Positions 46,127-54,940 of a DNA stretch of 64,000 nucleotides are shown here, one piece after another (position 1 is the first letter of the stretch; every line of letters starts with the position of its first letter). Under the pieces are notes generated by a model. It ran no database searches. It was not told the origin of the DNA and saw nothing but the letters and a program-made list of their open reading frames with translations. Source of the stretch: Ruegeria profundi (GTDB lineage: Bacteria; Pseudomonadota; Alphaproteobacteria; Rhodobacterales; Rhodobacteraceae); NCBI RefSeq assembly GCF_001507545.1, contig NZ_LQBP01000007.1, positions 181,997 to 245,996 on the forward strand, read 5' to 3'. The position numbers and the translations under genes are program-made.

Positions 46127-47260
46127 ATGGCAAAGCTGAGATGGGGAATGATTGGCGGCGGTGAAGGCAGTCAGATCGGACCTGCCCACCGCCTGGGGGC
46201 GCTGGCCGACGGTTTGTTCGATTTCGCCGCAGGCGCGCTGGATCATCGCCCAGATGTGGGCCGCGACTATGCGCAACGCCTGGGCATCGCCGCTGATCGT
46301 GCCTATGGCGATTGGCGGGACATGCTGGCTGGGGAAAAAGGCCGCGACGATCAGATTGATCTGGTAACAATCGCCACCCCGAATTCCACGCATTTCGAGA
46401 TTGCAAAAGCGTTCCTGGAGGCCGGGTTCAACGTGCTGTGCGAAAAACCGATGACCATGACGGTGGAAGAGGGCCAAGAGATTGTCCGCGTGGCAGAAAG
46501 CTCAGGTAAGATCTGCGCGGTGAACTATTGCTATTCTGCGTATCCGATGGTTCGTCAGGCGCGCGCGATGGTTCGGGCCGGGGATATCGGCAAGGTGCGC
46601 CTTGTGGTGACGAATTTCAGCCATGGCCATCACGGTGATGCAACAGACGCCGATAATCCGCGTGTTCGCTGGCGCTATGACCCGGCGATGGCGGGTGTGT
46701 CCGGCCAGTTCGCGGATTGCGGTATCCATGCGCTGCACATGGCCAGTTTCATCTGCGATGACGAGGTGAAATCATTGTCCGCTGATATGGCCTCGACCAT
46801 TTCCAGCCGTGAGCTGGAGGACGACGCCATGATCAATTTCAGGATGGAGGGCGGCACGGTGGGTCGTCTTTGGACGTCCTCGGTGGCGATCGGCCGGCAA
46901 CACGGTTTCGACATTCAAGTCTTTGGCGAAACCGGAGGCCTGCGCTGGGCTTCGGAACAACCCAACCAGTTGATCTATACCCCTGTGGGCGGGCGCACCC
47001 AGATCATCGAAAAAGGCGAAGCCGGGCTGCACGCGGACACTCAGCGCCTGTCGCGCGTCGCCATAGCCCATCCCGAAGGCTTTCCCTTGGCTGTGGCCAA
47101 TATCTATTGCGACCTTGCAGATGCAATTCGGGGCGAACATCGTGACGGATTGCCCGGCGCAGCAGATGGTCTTCGCTCCATCGCCGCTGTGCACGCGGCT
47201 GTTGCATCAGGCAGGGAAGACGGTGCCTGGAAAGACGCGCGTCCACCGATGTTCCGTTAG
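46127..47260 (+). CDS. Gfo/Idh/MocA dehydrogenase
   Basis: A 377-residue oxidoreductase. LRWGMIGGGEGSQIGPAHR is an unusual N-terminal loop (GGGEGSQIGPAHR), found in a distinct subgroup of the family; CEKPMTMT holds the conserved Lys and GQFADCGIHALHMASF the catalytic Asp and His. The third dehydrogenase of the cluster. AGAGAAAAGA precedes the ATG at 46127; the 21-codon extension overlaps the upstream gene. Its stop abuts the stop of the convergent lacI gene. Confidence 0.9.
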   Translation: MAKLRWGMIGGGEGSQIGPAHRLGALADGLFDFAAGALDHRPDVGRDYAQRLGIAADRAYGDWRDMLAGEKGRDDQIDLVTIATPNSTHFEIAKAFLEAGFNVLCEKPMTMTVEEGQEIVRVAESSGKICAVNYCYSAYPMVRQARAMVRAGDIGKVRLVVTNFSHGHHGDATDADNPRVRWRYDPAMAGVSGQFADCGIHALHMASFICDDEVKSLSADMASTISSRELEDDAMINFRMEGGTVGRLWTSSVAIGRQHGFDIQVFGETGGLRWASEQPNQLIYTPVGGRTQIIEKGEAGLHADTQRLSRVAIAHPEGFPLAVANIYCDLADAIRGEHRDGLPGAADGLRSIAAVHAAVASGREDGAWKDARPPMFR

Positions 47261-48259
47261 TCAGGGGCGGGGCCGCAGCGTGCCCCGCTCGATCACCCGG
47301 CAGGGGAAAATCCGCGCCTCAGGATAGCGTTCGGGGTCTTTGAGCATCTCTTCGACCAGATCAACAGACGCGGTGATGATCTGCTTGATCGGTTGATGAA
47401 TGGTGGTCAGATCAATGCTTTCCCAGCGCGACATTTCCATGTCGTTCAGGCCGATGATGCCGATATCCTTGCCCGGCTCAAGCCCGTGGTCACGCAGGGC
47501 CGACAGCGCACCAATAGACAGGATGTCGTCGCCGCAGAAATAGCCATCCGCAGGTGTGTCAGCCAGCAGGCGCAGCATTTCGGCGCGTCCGGCCTCAAAC
47601 GAGTACGCCCCTGCGAAAGAATGCGATACCTTGAGGTCAGGGTGCTTTTCGACCTCTTCCATGAAACCGCGATACCGGTCCATGGCTGATGTCGCGTCCT
47701 GTGGACCACCTAAATACCCCACGCGCCGATATCCACGCGCCACCAATTCCCGCGCCGCCATACGCCCGCATTCCACGTTGTCGATTCCAACCACATGAAC
47801 TTCGGGCGAGGTGGCCGAGCGCCCAAATGTATGTACCACCGGAACGCCGGCATCGTGGAACGCCTTGGCAAAGCTTGGCGGCAAGGTCGATGAGGCAACG
47901 ATGGCGGCGTCTACAGAATACTGCCGCAGCATGCGTACCGAATTTGCGGGCTCGGTCTCGTCCGTCAGGTTCACGATTAATGGCCGTAGCCCGCGGTCCT
48001 GCAAAGCGCGGGTGAATTGGTCGAACACTTCAAGAAAGATTGGATTGTGAAAGTTGTTTGAGATCAGCCCGATCAACTTGGTCCGCCCGGTGGTGAGCGA
48101 TGATGCCAGCGCATTGGGGCTATAGCCCAGCTCTTTGGCTGCCTTTTCTACTTTGCTACGGGTTTTGGCCGAAACCGAAGCACCCTCGGTAAAGGTGCGC
48201 GACACGGCCGAGCGCGAAACGCCGGCCAGCGCGGCAACGTCTTTCAGGGTGACACTCAT
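47261..48259 (-). CDS. LacI-family repressor of the inositol cluster
   Basis: A 332-residue LacI/GalR protein: helix-turn-helix TLKDVAALAGVSRSAVSR, hinge helix NALASSLTTGRT and a sugar-binding core (GLISNNFHNPIF; HVVGIDNVECGRMAA; DGYFCGDDILSIGAL). Located at the end of the iol cluster and preceded by its own operator (48335), it is the natural candidate for all four palindromes. The effector is probably an inositol catabolite. Not orthologous to Bacillus IolR, which is a DeoR protein. Confidence 0.93.
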   Translation of the reverse strand: MSVTLKDVAALAGVSRSAVSRTFTEGASVSAKTRSKVEKAAKELGYSPNALASSLTTGRTKLIGLISNNFHNPIFLEVFDQFTRALQDRGLRPLIVNLTDETEPANSVRMLRQYSVDAAIVASSTLPPSFAKAFHDAGVPVVHTFGRSATSPEVHVVGIDNVECGRMAARELVARGYRRVGYLGGPQDATSAMDRYRGFMEEVEKHPDLKVSHSFAGAYSFEAGRAEMLRLLADTPADGYFCGDDILSIGALSALRDHGLEPGKDIGIIGLNDMEMSRWESIDLTTIHQPIKQIITASVDLVEEMLKDPERYPEARIFPCRVIERGTLRPRP

Positions 48260-48334
48260 AGCGGATACCGACGGGTTGGTTGAATGCTGATAGGCAAAGT
48301 CATGCGCTAGACACTATGCACTTTTGCACAAATC

Positions 48335-48350
48335 TTGCAATCGGTTGCAA
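48335..48350. promoter_or_regulatory. LacI-type operator 4 (upstream of lacI)
   Basis: TTGCAATCGGTTGCAA, one mismatch from the perfect palindrome, 76 bases before the lacI start. Suggests autoregulation. Confidence 0.7.
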
Positions 48351-48398
48351 AGATGAGCAGTGCAGGTGGCTGAATATACGCGATTTGGCGGGTAGGTA

Positions 48399-48474
48399 CG
48401 GTATGCGATGAAAGTTTCCAACCCCCGACATCTTAGGGAAAAACGAAACGCTCTACCATCTGGGTCAATCACCC
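48399..48474 (-). pseudogene. Decayed tRNA-Val copy
   Basis: Aligned without gaps to tRNA-Val(TAC) at 50659-50734, with about 58 of 75 compared bases identical, including ACGCTCTACCA and CGACATCTT. The anticodon would read TTT and stems are broken, so it is not functional. Similarity continues into the promoter side (CTGCAT). Part of the 48260-48754 region, where no protein gene is visible. Confidence 0.75.
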
Positions 48475-48754
48475 GTTTCTCTGCATCTGTCTTTTCCCAA
48501 CCTGCAAACCGTGGTTTTCTCAGGTAAATCCTGGCGGTGTGCGTGCGACACGTACTACAACGGAAGCAGAGGTCAAGTCGTTGCTTCTATGGCTAGCAAG
48601 GTCCCAACACCGAGGCGCAGCAGACGCCCATCCAAGAAATCTGGACAAAGGAAAAGAGCCTAAAACAGACGCTCGCTAAAATGTGGCAGTGACTACTAAC
48701 GTCCATGTAGGTACAAATGTCTTCGACAAGTATTCAATAACGAGCAGCAAGATC

Positions 48755-50320
48755 ATGGCTTCAGTTTTGTTTTCCGCTATGCGGAACGAAGCACCATTCG
48801 TAGCTGAATGGGTCTCATATCATAGAGCAATCGGTTTTGATCGAATCGTGGTTGTGACCAACGATTGTTCCGATGGCACCGACGAAATACTTGATCAACT
48901 TTCAATATGCGATGGAGTTGAACACATCGCGCAGGAAGTTCCGCAAGGTGTATCCCCGCAAGAAAACGCAGTCGCCATCAGCCGACAACTTGGTATTTTG
49001 CAGGACGGCGATTGGGGCATGTTCCTTGATGCTGACGAGTTTCTTAATATCAAGCTTGGTGACGGACGACTGGAGGACCTGATCCAGTACCTTGAGAACA
49101 AGGGCTTAATCGGGATGCTTATCAACTGGAGGATATTTGGTGACAATCACCACGAACGTTTTCCAGGCGCGTACTTGTCCGAAGACTATGTTCTCTGCGA
49201 AGGCGGTCTGGAAACAACTCAGTTCAAGACATTTTTTAAGAAATGCGCTGAAACCGTAGGTTTTTCGAAATACCTACATCTTTGTGAACTTGCTCCCGAC
49301 AAGAGTCGCGTCGATCGGTTCGCGTCTTCTGATGGCGAAGTCTTTACAATCGATGAGTGGACCGCAAGCAAGCGTTACTCGAATTGGTTCCGCGAGTGGC
49401 CGATAAAAGGAGAGTCTCCGGCAGGAAACATAATTGGAGTTTCGCCAGACCGCTCGGTTGCCCAGATTAACCACTACATGGTGCGCGACCCGTACTCATT
49501 TCACTTAAAGTCCAACCGAGGGCGAGGATACCAAAAAGCCGGCACAAATAATCGGCATACAACTGAGAACTACCAAAAGTGGAATCACAACAGCGCAAAG
49601 GATGCGTCCATTCTGAGGTGGAAGGAAAAAACCAGAGAAGTCCAATCCGACCTGAGCGCGGAATGTTGCCTGTTACCCCTTCTTGATCAGGTGAAGGAGG
49701 AGTATGACAGGGGCTTCAATGAGTTTCACAGTCCAACACCACCCCAGTTTCCTCTTACTTTCCCCGGGCAAGTCGCAGCTTGTGTTGAGCAAGAGTACAA
49801 AAGTGCTTCTTCAATTCTGGAATACGGAAGCGGGGGGTCAACGCTGTTGGCAGCCAGGCTCGGCAAGCACTGCATATCGGTCGAGTCAGACTCTGAGTGG
49901 ACAAACTCAATTGTTGAGCACATTGAGCAAATAGAAACACGGCACCCAGACTCCTCAGTGCATTGGGTAAATATAGGAAAAACGAGGGAATGGGGATTCC
50001 CGGTAAACAACAGGAAGTTTGGAAGCTTCTGGAGGTATCCCATGTCAGTCTGGACGGAAAACGAAAGTTTTTCCCCAGACTGTGTTTTGGTTGACGGTCG
50101 AATGCGAAAAGCGTGTTTCCTGACCGTTCTGGCGATGACGAAAAAACCCGTACGCATACTGTTTGATGACTACTACAATCGGAAAAGGTACCATGATGTA
50201 GAAACGTTGGTAAAACCTTCCCAGCGGATCAAAAGAATGGCTGTTTTTGACATCAAACCCGGAGCGATCGACATCGGCGACTTTCCAAAGTTTTTGCCTT
50301 GGTTCTTTGATTTGTGGTGA
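48755..50320 (+). CDS. GT2-family glycosyltransferase fused to a SAM-fold domain
   Basis: A ~521-residue two-domain protein. Residues ~1-290 are a GT2_4-type glycosyltransferase: MASVLFSAMRNEAPFVAEWV, SYHRAIGFDRIVVVTND, and the DxD metal site in MFLDADEFLNI. Residues ~315-521 form a class I methyltransferase-like fold beginning SILEYGSGGSTLLAARLG, then ISVESDSEW, CVLVDGRMRKACF and ILFDDYYNR. The frame extends to a GTG at 48683, but family resemblance begins at 48755. AT-rich compared with neighbours. Probably modifies a surface polysaccharide. Confidence 0.78.
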   Translation: MASVLFSAMRNEAPFVAEWVSYHRAIGFDRIVVVTNDCSDGTDEILDQLSICDGVEHIAQEVPQGVSPQENAVAISRQLGILQDGDWGMFLDADEFLNIKLGDGRLEDLIQYLENKGLIGMLINWRIFGDNHHERFPGAYLSEDYVLCEGGLETTQFKTFFKKCAETVGFSKYLHLCELAPDKSRVDRFASSDGEVFTIDEWTASKRYSNWFREWPIKGESPAGNIIGVSPDRSVAQINHYMVRDPYSFHLKSNRGRGYQKAGTNNRHTTENYQKWNHNSAKDASILRWKEKTREVQSDLSAECCLLPLLDQVKEEYDRGFNEFHSPTPPQFPLTFPGQVAACVEQEYKSASSILEYGSGGSTLLAARLGKHCISVESDSEWTNSIVEHIEQIETRHPDSSVHWVNIGKTREWGFPVNNRKFGSFWRYPMSVWTENESFSPDCVLVDGRMRKACFLTVLAMTKKPVRILFDDYYNRKRYHDVETLVKPSQRIKRMAVFDIKPGAIDIGDFPKFLPWFFDLW

Positions 50321-50658
50321 AAATCGATGCCACGTATGGGGCTTTTGCTTCGACGCAAACAAAACTGCTGAAACAGTGTTCGTTTTCTGTTGTCCCATTG
50401 CTGCTTCGTCTTGATGGGCATTTAGAAAAGGGTTTTAGGCAACGGAGTTATCCGAAGCCCGATCACAACGTACCTTTAGTCTAAGGTCGGCACTTGTTAG
50501 CGCTCAAGTTATTGACCGCCGATAAGCTATGAGCCCAGAATATGCTGAGGAAGGGTCTAAGTACTGACGTTGCAATCCCACCATACAGTTTTGCCGCTGG
50601 TACCAGACAGAAGGGTAATCGCTTACCTGGAGATTATTGGAGTTTTCGAAGGTTAGGA
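50321..50658. other. Non-coding stretch
   Basis: No gene, RNA or terminator that I can support between the glycosyltransferase and tRNA-Val. Composition remains AT-rich; small open frames here lack ribosome sites or family resemblance. Confidence 0.4.
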
Positions 50659-50734
<76 letters not shown>

Positions 50735-50743
50735 GTGCCGCTG

Positions 50744-50772
50744 CATTTAGCCAAGCCTGCGCGTGGGTGCAA
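50744..50772 (-). promoter_or_regulatory. Probable promoter of tRNA-Val
   Basis: On the minus strand TTGCAC and TAAATG are separated by 17 bases, ending about ten bases before the mature tRNA. The -10 is imperfect. Confidence 0.45.
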
Positions 50773-50953
50773 GAGGGTCTGGCATATTTTCTTTACTTCA
50801 ATACCGGATCAGTCTTTTTCGGGGGGCTTGGGTTCAGCCAATTGCGTTCACTCCTTGCGACCTTAGCCTAAACTGCTTGGGAAAGGAGCTTGCTTGCCCC
50901 CCGCTCCCTCAGATATCCCCGAAGGAACTACAACCTTCCAAACGGGAGAGTAC

Positions 50954-51733
50954 ATGATCCTGTCCGTTGCCCGCCGATGTGCGATCGCGGCTTTGGTGTT
51001 TGGCACGATAACGCTGGCCCCGCTGCGGGCTGGTGCGGCCGAGATTTTGGTGTTCGCAGCGGCCAGCCTCAAGACGGCTCTGGATGAGATTGCGCCAGCT
51101 TTCGAGCAAGAGACAGGACATGACGTAAAGGTGTCCTTCGCCGCATCATCCGTTCTGGCGCGGCAAATTCAATTGGGTGCACCAGCGGATGTGTACATTT
51201 CAGCCAATGTCAATTGGATGGACGTCCTTGAGGATGAGGGGTTGATCCAGACGGCCTCGAGGGTCGACTTGCTCGGCAACAGGCTGGTTTTGATTGGTGG
51301 GACAGAGCAGCCAAAGATCGGGCAGCTCGAGCCAGGGTTGGCTCTGGATCAGCTGTTGGATGGCGGGTATCTGGCGATGGCGCTTGTGGATGCGGTTCCG
51401 GCGGGCATCTATGGCAAGGCCGCTTTACAGAGTCTTGGTCTTTGGCAGGAAGTACACATGCACGTCGCCCAAACTGACAATGTCCGCGCAGCCTTGGCGC
51501 TGGTTGCCACAGGTTCGGCGCCGCTGGGGATCGTATACCGATCAGATGCGCAGGCCGAAGACCGGGTTCACGTCGTGGCCGAGTTTTCCCCGGACCTTCA
51601 TCCGCCAATCATCTACCCGGCAGCGATAGTCACGTCGGCGCGGCCCGAAGCGCAGGCGTTTCTGGACCATCTGCAAACCAAGGCGGCGTGGGTCGTTTTT
51701 TCGAAACAGGGCTTTGCCCTGCCGGGTAGCTAA
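50954..51733 (+). CDS. modA: Molybdate ABC transporter substrate-binding protein
   Basis: A 259-residue periplasmic molybdate/tungstate-binding protein. Signal peptide ends GAA-AE around 29. FAAASLKTALDEIAPAFEQE, SFAASSVLARQIQLGAPADVYISAN, and DAVPAGIYGKAAL are the oxyanion-binding regions. GGGAGAG is well placed before the ATG at 50954; the open frame reaches 50894 without need. First gene of modABC. No recognisable Moco riboswitch or ModE site was found upstream. Confidence 0.95.
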   Translation: MILSVARRCAIAALVFGTITLAPLRAGAAEILVFAAASLKTALDEIAPAFEQETGHDVKVSFAASSVLARQIQLGAPADVYISANVNWMDVLEDEGLIQTASRVDLLGNRLVLIGGTEQPKIGQLEPGLALDQLLDGGYLAMALVDAVPAGIYGKAALQSLGLWQEVHMHVAQTDNVRAALALVATGSAPLGIVYRSDAQAEDRVHVVAEFSPDLHPPIIYPAAIVTSARPEAQAFLDHLQTKAAWVVFSKQGFALPGS

Positions 51734-51736
51734 CGC

Positions 51737-52429
51737 ATGGGGTGGCTGGGACCCGCAGAGCTTGAGGCGCTAAGGCTGTCCTTGCGCGTGTCGTTCTGGG
51801 CGACGCTGGTGACATTGCCGTTTGGCATCTTTGTGGCCTACGCACTGGCCCGCTGGCGGTTTCCCGGTCGTCAACTGCTGAACGGATTGGTACATCTGCC
51901 TTTGATCCTGCCGCCCGTTGTGACGGGGTACTTGCTGCTGCTGACGTTCGGCGTTCAGGGGCCGTTGGGCCGGCTGCTGGCGGAATTCGGGATCGTTGTT
52001 GCCTTTCGCTGGACAGGCGCGGCGCTGGCGGCCGGGATCATGGCTTTTCCGTTGATGGTCCGTGCCATTCGCCTGTCGATCGAGGCAGTGGACCCCAAGC
52101 TGGAGCAAGCCGGCGCGACACTGGGCGCGTCGCGGCCCTTTGTATTTGCGACGGTAACCTTGCCGATGATCCTACCCGGCGTGATTGCGGGCGGTATCCT
52201 CGCCTTTGCCAAGGCGATGGGCGAATTCGGGGCCACCATCACGTTTGTCTCGAATATCCCCGGCCAGACCCAAACGCTCCCTTCTGCCGTTTACGCCTTT
52301 CTACAGGTTCCCGGCGGTGAAAGCGCGGCGACGCGATTGGTCGTGGTCTCGATCGTTATTGCCATGGGGGCGCTGCTGCTGTCGGAATATGTCGGCCGGC
52401 GCGCAGCAGCGCGGGTGTCCGGGTCATGA
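51737..52429 (+). CDS. modB: Molybdate ABC transporter permease
   Basis: A 230-residue inner-membrane permease with five helices. The EAA loop that contacts ModC reads EQAGATLGASRPFVFATVTLP; PLILPPVVTGYLLLLTFG is typical of ModB. ATG three bases after the modA stop; the end overlaps modC by ATGA. Confidence 0.95.
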   Translation: MGWLGPAELEALRLSLRVSFWATLVTLPFGIFVAYALARWRFPGRQLLNGLVHLPLILPPVVTGYLLLLTFGVQGPLGRLLAEFGIVVAFRWTGAALAAGIMAFPLMVRAIRLSIEAVDPKLEQAGATLGASRPFVFATVTLPMILPGVIAGGILAFAKAMGEFGATITFVSNIPGQTQTLPSAVYAFLQVPGGESAATRLVVVSIVIAMGALLLSEYVGRRAAARVSGS

Positions 52430-53523
52430 GCCTTTCTATCCACCTGCGGCACGACCTGCCTGACCTCAGGCTGGACCTCAGCTTTGACGCGCCGTCGGGC
52501 GTGACGGTACTGTTTGGGCGATCCGGATCGGGGAAAACCACCGTGGTTAATGCAGTGGCAGGCCTTTTGCGCCCGCAAACGGGCCGCGTTGCGATTGACG
52601 GGTGGGAATTGTTTGACACCCAGAAAAACCGATGGCTGCCACCACATCGCAGGCGTCTTGGGTATATCTTTCAGGAAGGCCGGCTGTTTCCGCATATGAC
52701 CGTCCGGCAGAACCTGTATTACGGTCGCTGGTTCGCGCCGAAACGGGCGCGGCGTGAAAACCCGGACAAGGTGATTGAGATGCTTGGCATCGGTCACTTG
52801 CTGGACCGCCGCCCTGCTGGCCTGTCGGGTGGTGAAAAACAGCGTGTCGCAATCGGGCGCGCATTGCTGGCCAGCCCGCGTCTGATCCTGGCAGATGAAC
52901 CGCTGGCCGCGCTGGATGACGCGCGCAAGGCCGAAATTTTACCCTATTTCGAACGGCTTCGGGATGAGGTGTCGGTGCCCATCCTTTATGTCACCCATTC
53001 CGCGGCCGAGGTGGCGCGGTTGGCGACGTCTGTCGTTGCCCTTCAGGACGGCAAGGCGGTGCGGCATGGGCCCGCGTCAGAGGTGATGGCCGACCCTTCG
53101 ATCGCCCCGGCAGGAGTGCGCGCCGTGGGTGCGGTGCTAAACGTGCGGGTCAGGGAACATCATGCCGACGGTCTGACAGAGCTGGAGGCTGGAGGCGCCC
53201 GTCTGTTTCTGCCGCGTATCCCGCATCAGGCCGGGGAAGGGTTGCGAATTCGTATCCCGGCGCAGGAGGTCATCCTGTCCAACAAACGGCCAGAGGGGCT
53301 ATCGGCCCTGAACGTGCTGGAGGGTGTGGTCGAAACAATCCGCGCCGGTGAAGGGCCCGGGGCAATTGTTTCGGTCAAAACACCGGCAGGGCCAATTCTG
53401 GCGCGTATCACCCGCCGTTCGGTTGCCGCGCTGGGGTTGGAGCCGGGTCAGACGTGTTTTGCTGTGATCAAAACGGTGGCATTAGCTCCGCAGGATGTTG
53501 GTGGGCGGTTGACAGCACCCTAA
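52426..53523 (+). CDS. modC: Molybdate ABC transporter ATP-binding protein
   Basis: A 365-residue ATPase: Walker A GRSGSGKTT near 32, signature LSGGEKQRVAIGRA, Walker B LILADEPLAALD. The C-terminal ~70 residues carry a MOP/TOBE domain (ALNVLEGVVETI...SVKTPAGPILARI) that binds molybdate and allows feedback inhibition. Coupled to modB through ATGA. Confidence 0.95.
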   Translation: MSLSIHLRHDLPDLRLDLSFDAPSGVTVLFGRSGSGKTTVVNAVAGLLRPQTGRVAIDGWELFDTQKNRWLPPHRRRLGYIFQEGRLFPHMTVRQNLYYGRWFAPKRARRENPDKVIEMLGIGHLLDRRPAGLSGGEKQRVAIGRALLASPRLILADEPLAALDDARKAEILPYFERLRDEVSVPILYVTHSAAEVARLATSVVALQDGKAVRHGPASEVMADPSIAPAGVRAVGAVLNVRVREHHADGLTELEAGGARLFLPRIPHQAGEGLRIRIPAQEVILSNKRPEGLSALNVLEGVVETIRAGEGPGAIVSVKTPAGPILARITRRSVAALGLEPGQTCFAVIKTVALAPQDVGGRLTAP

Positions 53524-53629
53524 GCGCAGTTTGCGCTTGGTAACTGCGTTGGAACGCCCGGAACTTTACTCATAAAGTCCGCCACCTATGATCAATGTCG
53601 GGTCCAATGTGTAGTCAAGGGATATGACG

Positions 53630-54043
53630 ATGCGATTTTTCAAAGTGACAGGCGTGGCTGCTTTGGCGCTTTTGCCAGAACTGGCAAACGCCATCGGGTT
53701 TGGGATTGGCTTTGGCGTCAACCCGGCCTTTCGCACGACCGTAACGCCCTTGGATGATGGCAGTTTCCGAGTGGCCACGCAGGGCTCATCAGCGGCCATT
53801 GCCTATTGGTGCGGCATCGGTGATTTTGCTATTCGCACCCTTGGTCTGCCGACAACGCAGCGGATCTATGTTTCAAAACCCTATGATAAGCAGACCCGGA
53901 CCGTGCAGTTTTCGTTCACCGCACCCGAAGGTGCGGATACGTCGAGAAGTTATTCAATCACTGTCAGCCGTGTAGGCGAGAATATGTCAGCCAGCGGGGC
54001 GCAGAGCCATTGCTTTGATAACATAATGGATTTCGACTTCTAG
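53630..54043 (+). CDS. Small secreted protein of unknown function
   Basis: A 137-residue protein with a signal peptide (residues 1-20, ending ELANA-IG) and two cysteines (YWCGIGDF and SHCFDN) that could form a disulfide in the periplasm. The rest looks beta-rich. I do not recognise a named family, though comparable small proteins occur in roseobacters. The ATG at 53630 is eight bases from AAGGGA and preferred to the one at 53624. Confidence 0.7.
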   Translation: MRFFKVTGVAALALLPELANAIGFGIGFGVNPAFRTTVTPLDDGSFRVATQGSSAAIAYWCGIGDFAIRTLGLPTTQRIYVSKPYDKQTRTVQFSFTAPEGADTSRSYSITVSRVGENMSASGAQSHCFDNIMDFDF

Positions 54044-54050
54044 GCGCGCA

Positions 54051-54935
54051 TCAAATCCACTTGGCCATTGGCGGTAGGCTCATCAGAACTGCATCCGGAT
54101 CGTGACCGGTTTCCAGCCCGAACTTGGTGCCCCGGTCGTAGACAAGGTTGTATTCGGCATAAAGCCCCCGATGAACAAGCTGTGTATTCTTGTCGTCGTC
54201 ACTAAAGTCCTGAACGCGGCGCTTTTCGACCAGAGGGACAAAAGCCGGCAGGAAGGCGCGGCCTATATCCTGCGTCAGCGCAAAATCCGCAGCCCAATCG
54301 CCGGTGCAATAGTCATCCATAAAGATGCCGCCGACCCCGCGTGCACGTTTGCGGTGCGGGATGTAGAAATACTCGTCCGCCCATTCCTTGAGGCGGGGAT
54401 AGTGCCCCGGCCCGTGCGGGTCCAGATGCGCCTTTTGCGTGGCGTGGAAATGAGCGGTGTCCTCGTCATATTCAATGCAGGGGTTCAGGTCCGAACCACC
54501 GCCGAACCACCAGGCATGCGGGGTCCAGAACATACGTGTATTCATATGCACCGCCGGAACATGCGGGTTCTGCATATGCGCAACCAGCGATATGCCCGAG
54601 GCCCAGAACCGCGGATCCTCGGTCATGCCGGGAATGCCCTTGCGCGCGGCCATCGCCTTTTGCGCGCGCGCGCCCAAGGTGCCGTAGACGGTCGAGATGT
54701 TGACGCCGACCTTCTCGAACACCCGGCCACCCCGCATTACTGACATCAGCCCGCCACCCGCGTCCGAGCCATCGTCGGACTGGCGTGTGGTTTCCTTGAC
54801 CTCGAACCGTCCGGGGTTGGCATCTGCGAACGGCCCGGTGTCGTGGCTGTCTTCCAAAGCCTCAAAAGCAGCAACAATATCGTCGCGCAATTGACGGAAC
54901 CAAGCAGAGGCGGTGGATTTTTCGGTGTCAAACAT
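54051..54935 (-). CDS. hemF: Oxygen-dependent coproporphyrinogen III oxidase
   Basis: A 294-residue HemF that converts coproporphyrinogen III to protoporphyrinogen IX using oxygen. Conserved blocks: GGGLMSVMRGGRVFEKVGVN, VHMNTRMFW, WWFGGGSDLNPCI, and IFMDDYCTGDW. YAEYNLVYDRGTKFGLETG near the C-terminus is diagnostic. The ATG at 54935 is used; a TTG at 54944 would overlap the upstream SDR gene by TTGA. Confidence 0.96.
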   Translation of the reverse strand: MFDTEKSTASAWFRQLRDDIVAAFEALEDSHDTGPFADANPGRFEVKETTRQSDDGSDAGGGLMSVMRGGRVFEKVGVNISTVYGTLGARAQKAMAARKGIPGMTEDPRFWASGISLVAHMQNPHVPAVHMNTRMFWTPHAWWFGGGSDLNPCIEYDEDTAHFHATQKAHLDPHGPGHYPRLKEWADEYFYIPHRKRARGVGGIFMDDYCTGDWAADFALTQDIGRAFLPAFVPLVEKRRVQDFSDDDKNTQLVHRGLYAEYNLVYDRGTKFGLETGHDPDAVLMSLPPMAKWI

Positions 54936-54940
54936 GGGGA

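Noticed and set aside
48399..48474. A second functional tRNA
   Set aside because: Anticodon stem and T stem are disrupted, no intact CCA side; treated as a tRNA remnant.
53522..53538. Hairpin AAGCGCA-GTT-TGCGCTT after modC
   Set aside because: Starts within the stop codon, is short and lacks a T-run; not listed as a terminator.
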